Below, in pieces: positions 1 through 7,436 of a stretch of DNA of 52,140 bases. The stretch comes from JADJOY01 sp046331705 [NCBI: bacterium] (GTDB taxonomy: Bacteria; JADJOY01): assembly GCA_046331705.1 (NCBI GenBank), contig JAXLQJ010000051.1:1-52140 (forward strand), in the 5' to 3' direction. A model generated the notes under the pieces. That model was not told where the DNA came from and did not search any database. It worked only from the letters and a program-made list of their open reading frames with translations. The position numbers were made by a program, and so were the translations under genes. Positions within the stretch are counted from its first letter, which is position 1. Every line of letters starts with the position of its first letter.

Positions 1-1
1 C

Positions 2-142
2 CAGCTCGAGCTGATGCGCGAGCTCGGTGAGCAGATGAAGACCCTGTCCCGTCCGCCCGGCACGGCCCCCACGCCGCCAGGCGGTGGTTCAACGCAACCG
101 AACGACGGCAAGAGCGACGACGCTCCGCCGAAGCTCTTCTGA
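2..142 (+). CDS. C-terminal tail of an unknown protein (5' end outside window)
   Basis: An open frame enters from the left edge and stops with TGA at 140-142, giving 46 visible residues. The tail begins with a short charged helix-like stretch (QLELMRELGEQMK) and then becomes a low-complexity Pro/Gly/Ser/Asp/Lys segment ending in PPKLF. A disordered tail of this kind is common at the end of many proteins, so no family can be named. The gene converges on thrB, leaving only 16 bases between the two stop codons. Confidence 0.5.
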   Translation, partial: QLELMRELGEQMKTLSRPPGTAPTPPGGGSTQPNDGKSDDAPPKLF

Positions 143-158
143 GAGGGCTCGCGCGCCC

Positions 159-1079
159 TCAGTCGAGGGCGCCGCGCAGCACGACCCCGCGCCGCGCAGC
201 CGCGAGCCGCATGCATCGGGCCGCATCGCGACCATGGCGCCGCCACGCCCGCTCCATCGCCGCCTGCACGTCCGCCGCAGCGTTGGGCGCCACCAGCGCC
301 AGGATGGTGGGGCCACTGCCGCTCAGGAACGAGGCGACGGCCCCCGCGCGCCGCGCGGCGCGCCGCACGGCTTCGAAGCCCGTCACGAGCGGCGCGCGAT
401 ACGGCTGGTGCAAGCGATCGTCGGTGGCCAGATCGAGGAGCTCGTAACGCCCCGCGGTCATCGCCGCCACCGCGAGCGCGGCGCGCGTGAGATTGTGGAC
501 CGCGTCGCCGATCGACACGCTCGTGGGCAGCAGCTTGCGGGCCTCCTCCGTGGACACCCCGAAGGACGGCACGAGCGCGCATGCGACGAGGCGCGGCGGA
601 TCGAGCCTCACGAAGCGCGCGTGCGACCCTTCCAGCGCGGCGACCGTGAAGCCGCCGGCGACGGCTGGAGCGAGATTGTCGGGATGTCCCTCGAAGGGAA
701 GCGCGAGATCGAGAACCGCCTGGGCGTCGACGTCCCGACCGGCGATGCGCAGGGCCGCCGCGGCCCCGGCCACCGCCGCCGCCGAGCTCGAGCCCAGCCC
801 ACGTCTCCACGGGATCCGGTTGAGCATGCGCACGTCGAGCGCGGGCACGGCGACGCCCAGTCGCTTCAGCGAACGACGGAGCACGCGGTCGAAGAGATTC
901 GCCCGCGGCGTACGCGCCGCGTCCGCGGCGCCTTCGCCCTCCACGCGATAGTGAACGCCGGGTGCAGGTGCGCGGCGCAGCCACACCTCGTTGCGCAGCT
1001 CGAGGGCGAGGCCGAGCGTGTCGAAGCCCGCGCCGAGGTTGGCGGTGGTGGCGGGAACCGTGATGTGGATGGCTGGCAC
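159..1079 (-). CDS. thrB: Homoserine kinase (GHMP kinase family)
   Basis: Phosphorylates L-homoserine with ATP, the committed step towards threonine, in the cytoplasm. The 306-residue product matches the usual ThrB length. Its N-terminus VPAIHITVPATTANLGAGFD is the classic ThrB opening with the GHMP motif 1 (PATTANLGxGFD). The ATP-binding motif 2 reads PWRRGLGSSSA at about residues 90-100, and the C-terminal motif 3 reads FLSGSGPTILAL. The frame stays open 46 codons further upstream, but family alignment puts the start at GTG 1077-1079; the extension is arginine-rich and has no family features. The gene is divergent from waaF across about 95 bp that probably holds both promoters. No thrA or thrC is visible in the window. 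Confidence 0.93.
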   Translation of the reverse strand: MPAIHITVPATTANLGAGFDTLGLALELRNEVWLRRAPAPGVHYRVEGEGAADAARTPRANLFDRVLRRSLKRLGVAVPALDVRMLNRIPWRRGLGSSSAAAVAGAAAALRIAGRDVDAQAVLDLALPFEGHPDNLAPAVAGGFTVAALEGSHARFVRLDPPRLVACALVPSFGVSTEEARKLLPTSVSIGDAVHNLTRAALAVAAMTAGRYELLDLATDDRLHQPYRAPLVTGFEAVRRAARRAGAVASFLSGSGPTILALVAPNAAADVQAAMERAWRRHGRDAARCMRLAAARRGVVLRGALD

Positions 1080-1174
1080 GTTCGCCTCGGTTTCGGGGCG
1101 GCGGACTATATCGCACGTGTCCGCGCACGTTCGGCCCTGCTGGCGCTCGACTCCGGCTCGCGCGAGGGCGGGGC

Positions 1175-2239
1175 GTGAACGGGCGCGTCGGCGCGAGCTG
1201 CTCACTCCCGCCTTCACCGCGGCGGGTGTTGTTGCGCTCGCCCAATTGGGTGGGAGACGCGATCCTCGCCGTCCCGGCGATCCAGGCGGTCCGAGCGGCG
1301 TTTCCGACCGCGCAGCTCACGGTGCTGGCGGTGCCCTGGGTGGGAGACGTGTTCCGCTGCGTCCCGGGGGTGGACGAGGTGCTCGTCTTCGATCGCAAGC
1401 GGAAACACCGAGGATTCGTGGGTGTGGAGCGGATGGCGCAGGAGATCCGCGCGCGTGCGTTCGACGTGGCGATCTCGTTTCCGCGCTCGACCAGCAGTGC
1501 TTGGCTGCTCGCGCGGGCGCGGGTGCCGTGCCGCGTCGGCTTCGGCGGCGCCATCGCACGGACGCTCTTCACCCACGTGGTCGAGTTTCCCGGGAAGGGT
1601 CGACCCGGGCATCACGAGCTCGAGCTGCACCTCGAGCTGCTGCGGGGCGTGGGGATCGAAGCGCCGCTCGCGTCGCCGAGCCTCACGCTCCCGAGCGATC
1701 TCGTCGCCCGCCGCCAGGAGCTCCTCGGCGACTGCGGTCTCGACGAGGGTGGATATCTCGCCATGGCTCCTGGCGCTGCGTTCGGCGGTGCCAAGCGCTG
1801 GCGCGCCGAGGGCTTCGCCCAGGTCGCCGACCGCGCGTTCGACGCCCGAGGGCTCGACGCCGTGCTGCTCGGCAGCCCGGGTGAGCGCGCGATCGCGCGC
1901 GAGCTCGCCGCCACCGCCGCCCGCGCGCCCGTGGACCTGGTGGGACGGATCGGCCTCGCGGACGCGCTGGCGCTCATCGCCGGTGCGCGCGCGTTGATCA
2001 CCAACGACTCCGGCTTGATGCACGCCGCCGCGGCCCTCGGCACGCCGCTGGTCGCGATCTTCGGCCCCACGGATTGGGTGGCGACCGGGCCGGCGAGCCG
2101 GCTCGCGCGCGTGGTGCGCGAGCCGGTCGCGTGCGCTCCGTGCTTTCTGCGCGACTGCCCCATCGACCATCGCTGCATGACCCGCGTCACGACCGATGCG
2201 GTCTGGAATGCGTTCGAGAGCTTGCAGGCGACGACATGA
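1175..2239 (+). CDS. waaF: Lipopolysaccharide heptosyltransferase II (GT9)
   Basis: Transfers the second L-glycero-D-manno-heptose onto the LPS inner core at the cytoplasmic face of the inner membrane. The 354-residue product starts with GTG and soon shows VLLRSPNWVGDAILAVPA, the nucleotide-sugar enzyme signature of WaaF-type GT9 proteins. Later come the donor-binding segment ITNDSGLMHAAAALGTPLVA and the C-terminal signature CAPCFLRDCPIDHRCM, which separates heptosyltransferase II from WaaC. No other core-heptose gene is adjacent, but LPS-related genes follow at 7.4-11.1 kb. A 249-bp spacer separates it from the next lipoprotein gene, so the two are probably separate transcripts. Confidence 0.92.
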   Translation: MNGRVGASCSLPPSPRRVLLRSPNWVGDAILAVPAIQAVRAAFPTAQLTVLAVPWVGDVFRCVPGVDEVLVFDRKRKHRGFVGVERMAQEIRARAFDVAISFPRSTSSAWLLARARVPCRVGFGGAIARTLFTHVVEFPGKGRPGHHELELHLELLRGVGIEAPLASPSLTLPSDLVARRQELLGDCGLDEGGYLAMAPGAAFGGAKRWRAEGFAQVADRAFDARGLDAVLLGSPGERAIARELAATAARAPVDLVGRIGLADALALIAGARALITNDSGLMHAAAALGTPLVAIFGPTDWVATGPASRLARVVREPVACAPCFLRDCPIDHRCMTRVTTDAVWNAFESLQATT

Positions 2240-2476
2240 CGACAGCGGGCGGCGCGTTGCGATCGAGTCGCGTGCGCGACGCTCTTCCGCCACGTCGGCG
2301 TCACTTGCGTTTTGCATCTTCGAGGTTCAACATTCCCCGACTCGATCGGAACGTCGGCGGATCGCGTCCGATCGCACCAACGCCGTTCGGCCGCATGCCA
2401 TCGTCTCGGCGTGACCTGGCCGCGCGAGACGGCTGGTGAGCGCCGGGGATCGACACGCTTCCCGGGCGAGCGCGGC

Positions 2477-2483
2477 GGAGGAG
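2477..2483 (+). promoter_or_regulatory. Shine-Dalgarno site fixing the start of the PHP lipoprotein
   Basis: GGAGGAG lies 5 bases before ATG 2489. The same frame is open for 59 more codons upstream, but only the 2489 start gives a normal lipoprotein signal peptide, so this site decides the start. Confidence 0.7.
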
Positions 2484-2488
2484 ATCGA

Positions 2489-5400
2489 ATGAAAGCTCGG
2501 CTCTTGTCCTCCCATCGCAGGCGCGCCGCGGCGGCGACCGCGATGCTCGTCGCGGTATCCCTGGGCCACGCGAGCTGCTCGAGCTCGAGTGGGAAGGTGG
2601 GCACGCGCGCGCCGTTCGCCCGGGCCTACGCCATCAGCGATCGCAATCAGCTCATCGGCGGCAAGGTCGCCATCGCCAACGTCGGCGATTTCATCCTGGA
2701 GAACGACCAGGTTCGGCTGGCGGTGCTGGGCGCGCTCGAGTCCTACGGCCCGAATCTCTACGGCGGCAGCCTGGTCGACGCCGAGCTGCAGCGTCCCGAC
2801 GGCTCGAGCACGGCGGGACGCGGTCAGGACGAGCTGGTCGAGGTGTTCCCGATCATCGATCTCAAGGTTGCCAAGCCGGACGGCACCCTCGACGGCCCAG
2901 GCAATCCCGTGAGCTCGAGCGTGCGCGTCTGCGAGGACGGCGGCTCGGGCCAGGGCGCCCGCGCCCGCATCCGCATGGCCGCCGATCTCTATCCGCTGAT
3001 CGCCCTGGTCGGCGTGATTCCCAACCTGCTCGGCCCGTCGGGCGCGCGCATCGTCCAGGACTACATCCTCGAACCAGGCAAGCGCTACGCCACGCTGCAC
3101 ACGGAGGTGAGGTTCTTCGAGGGCGGCGAGGGCGCCGGACAACCGATCGAATGCGGCGACGATCCGAACGCCAAGCGGGTCTTCAAGCCCCAGTACCCGC
3201 AGCAACCGCTCAACGTCATCTCGCCCGTGCTGTTCGGACAGGCGTACGGAGACATCGCGATCTTCGGCGGCACCACGCAGCTCTTCTCGCCGACCTTCGG
3301 CTTCGACTCCTTCAGCGAGCTGCTGGCGAAGTCACCGAGCCCCACGAGCGACGTCGTCTACGACGAGATCGTGCCCTTCAAGAACACCTTCGAGTCGCCG
3401 CTCAACGGCTATTTCCTGGTCGGTCGAGCGAATCACATCTCGTACGGCATGACGGCGCCCGACAAGGGCGTCTTCACGATTCCGCTGCTGGCGGGGACCA
3501 TCGCCCCGCAATTCGTCGCGACCTCGCGAGAGATGGTCGATGCGACCACCGGCGCCAAGCCGTCGCCGCTCGAGCAGGTGGGCAGCCAGCGCGGCGACGT
3601 GGCCACGTTCGATCGTTACTTCATCGTCGGCGACGGCGACGTCGCCTCGGTGCTCGACGTGGTGAACCAGATCCAGGGCGTCGCGACCGGCGCCATTCAC
3701 GGGCACGCCTTCGAGGAGGCGACCGGCCGCCCCGTCACGCGCGCGAGCATCCTGGTGTTCCGGCACCCGCGCGACGGCGCGGGCAACCTGCGCGATCTCG
3801 CCACCCTCGACGTGAAGGACCTCGGCGTGCCGATCGATCAGATCTACACGGACGTGCGCTTCGACGACACCTCGGTCGACGGCAGCTTCAGCGCCACGCT
3901 CGAGCCCGGCGATTACGTGCTGCTCGGCCTTTCCGACGGTCGCGGCCGCGGCCCGCTCCAGCCCGTCGCCGTGCGTGCCGGCGAGAGCCGCGAGACCACG
4001 GTGGTCATCCCGCGCGATGGGCGGGTCCGCGTGGAGGTCGTCGACGCGGCCCGCGGCGGCGCCAGCTTGCCGACCAAGCTCACCATCACCGAGCTCGATG
4101 GCCACGGCGTCCCATGGCCGCGCTTCGGCGAGGGATCGCTTCCCATCGCGCGCATCCCGCGGGCGAACGCGATCTACGAGCCACAGACGGCGGACGCCTC
4201 GCGCAGCGATCTCGAGTTCGTGGCCGCCTTCAAGTACACGGAGGACGGGCGCAACACGTTCTCGCTCGCGCCAGGGCGCTATCGCGTGTACGCGTCACGC
4301 GGCTACGAGTACACGATCGACACCAAGGACGTGGTGATCGAGCCCGGGCTCGAGAAGACCGTCCAGCTGGCGATCGCGCAGGTGGTCGACAGCACCGGCT
4401 GGCTCTCGGGGGACTTTCACGTCCACTCCGAGTCGAGCCACGACTCGGGCGTGTCCAAGGACGACCGCGTGGTGGGCTACGCCGCCGAGGGCGTCGAGAT
4501 CCTGGCGTCGACGGATCACGACTACATGACCAACTACAAGCCGTACATCGAGAACCATCAGCTCCGCCCGTGGCTCACCACGATCGTGGGCGACGAGCTC
4601 ACGACGTTCGAGAACGGCCACTACAACGCGATGCCGCTCGCGTTCGACGGTCGCCAGACCTCGAACGGCGCGCCGCGCTGGGTCGGACTCACGCCACCGC
4701 AGATCTTCGACACGCTGCGCGCCCGCGGCCTCTTCGGGCCGGACCAGACCGTGACGATCTTGAATCACCCGCGCGATTCGATCTTCGGGCTCTACAGTCA
4801 GTTCGGCTTCGACCAGGGCACCGGCGTGCTGTGTCCAGGGCTCTTCACCCTGGGCAACGACGTCATCCGCACCGGCAACGGCCTCGGCGGCGTCAACGCC
4901 GAGAACTTCAACGCCGACTTCATGTCGATCGAGGTCCTCAACGGCAAGCGCTTCGAGCTGATCCGCACACCGACGCTCGAAGAGGTGCCGCTCAAGGCCG
5001 AGGGTCAGACACGTCCCGGCACGCCGCCGTCGATCTATCAAGTGCTGGCGCGGACCCTCGACGAGCAGCGCCGGCTCCTCGATCCCGCCAACGGCCTCGC
5101 CACCAGCGACCAGAGCCGCTACCAAGGCGGCGTCGACGACCTCTTCACCACCATCAACCTCGGCCGCGGCCGCCCCACCGGGCTCGCCAACTCGGACTCG
5201 CACAAGATCATCGACACCGCCTCCGTGCGCACCTGGTTCAAGGTGGGAACGGACCAGCCCGACGCCGCCGAGGACCTGGACGTGGTGGCCGCCGTGGCGC
5301 GCGGGCAGACCGTGATGGGCTTCGGGCCCTTCGTGACGCTGACCGCCGACGGTGCGGAGGTCGGCAAGACCGTGGCGAACACCTCCGGCCAAGTGGACGT

Positions 5401-6031
5401 GGCCGTCGAGGTCCAGGGGCCGGACTGGTTCCAGATCGACCGCGTGGAGATCTACGGCAACGGCGAGCTCGCCGCGGAGATCCCGGTGGCGCGCCCGAAC
5501 GCGTCGACGGTGAAGTATCGCGGCCACACCACCATCAGCGTGCGCGACCTCGCCATCAACGACCACCAGGCCAAGGACACGTATTTCGTGGCGGTCGCGC
5601 TCGGCGACGACGATCTCTTTCCGGTGGATTTCCCCAACAGCTTCCCGACCCAGAACACCAGCGACATCATCGTCGGTGCGCTGGCGGGCGTGATCCCCGG
5701 GATCGGCGGCTTGCTCGGCGAAGGCGAGAACATCGTGCCGCTCACGTTCAACGTGCTGCCCTACGGCGTGACCAGCCCCGTCTACGTGGACGTCGACGGC
5801 GACGGCCGCTTCACTCCCGCGGGACGGCCGCCCGCCGACGGCCGCAGCAAGTACCGAGGCTGTACGGACCTGACGGAGGACTGCGTCTGTCAGGACCTCG
5901 CGCTGCCGGCGAGCGCGACCCAGGACTTCACCGACACCCGCGATTACGTGCAGTGGTTGCTGGGCCTCGAGCAGGGACACGGCCGCCTCAAGGCCGTGCC
6001 ACCCGCGGCATTCGAGTTCGCGGGACGCTGA
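2489..6031 (+). CDS. CehA/McbA-type PHP-domain metallohydrolase lipoprotein
   Basis: A 1180-residue exported protein. The N-terminus has basic residues, a hydrophobic core and Cys at HASC, so it is probably a lipoprotein, although the lipobox is not ideal. A long N-terminal beta-rich part follows, with a carboxypeptidase-regulatory-like segment (GAIHGHAFEEATGRPV) and a second Ig-like segment. The PHP metal site starts with FHVHS (H644, H646) and continues with STDHD (D676, H677), NHPRD (H760) and NSDSH (D903, H905). This set is typical of the CehA/McbA branch of PHP phosphoesterase-like hydrolases, so metal-dependent hydrolysis in the periplasm or at the surface is likely; the substrate is unknown. 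Near the end DVDGDGRFTP resembles a calcium loop. The OprP-like porin starts 72 bases downstream and may share the transcript. Confidence 0.82.
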   Translation: MKARLLSSHRRRAAAATAMLVAVSLGHASCSSSSGKVGTRAPFARAYAISDRNQLIGGKVAIANVGDFILENDQVRLAVLGALESYGPNLYGGSLVDAELQRPDGSSTAGRGQDELVEVFPIIDLKVAKPDGTLDGPGNPVSSSVRVCEDGGSGQGARARIRMAADLYPLIALVGVIPNLLGPSGARIVQDYILEPGKRYATLHTEVRFFEGGEGAGQPIECGDDPNAKRVFKPQYPQQPLNVISPVLFGQAYGDIAIFGGTTQLFSPTFGFDSFSELLAKSPSPTSDVVYDEIVPFKNTFESPLNGYFLVGRANHISYGMTAPDKGVFTIPLLAGTIAPQFVATSREMVDATTGAKPSPLEQVGSQRGDVATFDRYFIVGDGDVASVLDVVNQIQGVATGAIHGHAFEEATGRPVTRASILVFRHPRDGAGNLRDLATLDVKDLGVPIDQIYTDVRFDDTSVDGSFSATLEPGDYVLLGLSDGRGRGPLQPVAVRAGESRETTVVIPRDGRVRVEVVDAARGGASLPTKLTITELDGHGVPWPRFGEGSLPIARIPRANAIYEPQTADASRSDLEFVAAFKYTEDGRNTFSLAPGRYRVYASRGYEYTIDTKDVVIEPGLEKTVQLAIAQVVDSTGWLSGDFHVHSESSHDSGVSKDDRVVGYAAEGVEILASTDHDYMTNYKPYIENHQLRPWLTTIVGDELTTFENGHYNAMPLAFDGRQTSNGAPRWVGLTPPQIFDTLRARGLFGPDQTVTILNHPRDSIFGLYSQFGFDQGTGVLCPGLFTLGNDVIRTGNGLGGVNAENFNADFMSIEVLNGKRFELIRTPTLEEVPLKAEGQTRPGTPPSIYQVLARTLDEQRRLLDPANGLATSDQSRYQGGVDDLFTTINLGRGRPTGLANSDSHKIIDTASVRTWFKVGTDQPDAAEDLDVVAAVARGQTVMGFGPFVTLTADGAEVGKTVANTSGQVDVAVEVQGPDWFQIDRVEIYGNGELAAEIPVARPNASTVKYRGHTTISVRDLAINDHQAKDTYFVAVALGDDDLFPVDFPNSFPTQNTSDIIVGALAGVIPGIGGLLGEGENIVPLTFNVLPYGVTSPVYVDVDGDGRFTPAGRPPADGRSKYRGCTDLTEDCVCQDLALPASATQDFTDTRDYVQWLLGLEQGHGRLKAVPPAAFEFAGR

Positions 6032-6103
6032 GCGAGAGCGGGGAACGAGGCTAGGATCGACGCAGGTCCTCGGGTGCAGAGCGCACCCAAGCGAGGGAAA
6101 CCC

Positions 6104-7366
6104 ATGTCTCACCGAACGACGCGATACACCCTCATCGGCTTGGTGCTCGTGGCCGGCCTGGTCGCCATCCAGCCTGCACGCGCGGGTGTCGCCGACGAGA
6201 TCGCCGACGCGCTGAGCCCCGATGCGGCCAGCGACCGCAACGACGTCGATCCGCTCCTCGACCGCCTGGTCGCCAAGGGCGTGCTCACGCCCGAGGAAGC
6301 GAAGGACGTCGACAAGGAAGTCGCCGACCAGAACCGCTTCGCGATCGACCTGGGCGGCCGGATCAACCTGGACGTGATCGCCTACGACGGCGCGGACTAC
6401 GTCGAGGGCGTGCCGGGCGACCCCAACGTGCGCACGGGCTTCCGACTGCGCACGGCTCGCTTCAACGCCGACGGGCGCGCGTATTGGGACTGGCTCCGTT
6501 ACTCGATGCAGGTCGACTTCGCCGATCCCGCCAAGGCCAACGAGGTCGAGGTGACGCTGCTCGACGCCCGTCTCTCCCTCGTGGACCTGGTGCCGATGCA
6601 CGCGATCCACCTCGGGCTCGTGAAGCCGCCGTTCGCCCGCCAGCAGCTCATGAGCTCGAGCCGCCTCCAGTTCCAGGAGCGCAGCGTCGTGCTGCAACAG
6701 CTCGAGGAGCTGTTCTTCGACCGCGAGCTCGGCGCCCGCGTCAATGGCCGCATCCCCGTGGGCGAGGACGCCGTGATCCTCAAGTACGCGGTCGGTGTCT
6801 TCAACGGCTCGGGCCAGCGCAGCATCGGCGGCGACACCAACGAGGGAAAGCTCGTCGCGGTGCGCGGCGCCATCGATCTCTTCCACGACATGGGCGAGGA
6901 GGAGCCGGATCTGTCGAGCGGCGAGCTCGGGCTGAGCCTGGGCGGCGGCTGGTTCCTCAACGACGACGTCGCGGCCACGCCGAAGGGCTACGCGATCGAC
7001 GGCGAGCTCAAGGTCGCGGGGCTCTCGCTCACCGGCGGATGGGTGATGATCGACTACGCCCCCGACCTGGGCGCGAACGTCGAGTTCCCGCCCTTCGCCA
7101 CCGATTTCAACTCGAAGGGCTGGTACGTCCAGGGCGGCTACATGCTGCTCCCGCACCTGCTCGAGATCGCCGGGCGCTACGAGCAGTACGACTCGAACGA
7201 CCAGATCGACGACAACGGCGACGTCTCCGCCTATACCGGCGCCCTCAATCTCTACCTGCTCGACCACGACATGAAGTCGAGCCTCGAATACGTCGCGCGC
7301 ACCGAAGACGAGGGCGCCAAGCTCGAGAACGACTCGCTCACCCTCGAGGTGCAGCTGCTGTTCTGA
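6104..7366 (+). CDS. Phosphate-selective porin OprO/OprP family protein
   Basis: A 420-residue outer-membrane beta-barrel. The chosen ATG follows GAGGGAAA and gives a clean signal peptide ending PARA-G. The mature part begins with a charged helical segment (DPLLDRLVAKGVLTPEEAKDV), the short N-terminal region often found in this porin family, then FAIDLGGRINLDV and RLRTARFNADG, the usual OprP/OprO start of the barrel. The last residue is Phe after alternating hydrophobic residues (LTLEVQLLF), the Bam recognition signature. Family knowledge suggests uptake of phosphate, polyphosphate or another anion, but the lysine ladder that gives phosphate selectivity cannot be judged here. It follows the PHP lipoprotein and is closed by a strong hairpin. 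Confidence 0.85.
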   Translation: MSHRTTRYTLIGLVLVAGLVAIQPARAGVADEIADALSPDAASDRNDVDPLLDRLVAKGVLTPEEAKDVDKEVADQNRFAIDLGGRINLDVIAYDGADYVEGVPGDPNVRTGFRLRTARFNADGRAYWDWLRYSMQVDFADPAKANEVEVTLLDARLSLVDLVPMHAIHLGLVKPPFARQQLMSSSRLQFQERSVVLQQLEELFFDRELGARVNGRIPVGEDAVILKYAVGVFNGSGQRSIGGDTNEGKLVAVRGAIDLFHDMGEEEPDLSSGELGLSLGGGWFLNDDVAATPKGYAIDGELKVAGLSLTGGWVMIDYAPDLGANVEFPPFATDFNSKGWYVQGGYMLLPHLLEIAGRYEQYDSNDQIDDNGDVSAYTGALNLYLLDHDMKSSLEYVARTEDEGAKLENDSLTLEVQLLF

Positions 7367-7377
7367 GCGCGCGCGCG

Positions 7378-7400
7378 GCGGCGGGCGGAGCGCCCGCCGC
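7378..7400 (+). terminator. Hairpin after the porin gene
   Basis: A perfect 10-bp stem, GCGGCGGGCG (7378-7387) with CGCCCGCCGC (7391-7400), around a GAG loop, begins 11 bases after the porin stop. Only a weak T stretch (TCTT) follows, as is common in very G+C-rich genomes. Confidence 0.6.
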
Positions 7401-7436
7401 TCTTCGCGTGAGCGATGTGGTAATCCACCCCTCGCA

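Noticed and set aside
159-1217. Longer thrB start at 1217
   Set aside because: The extra 46 residues are not part of ThrB and would run into the waaF start; GTG 1079 gives the family N-terminus.
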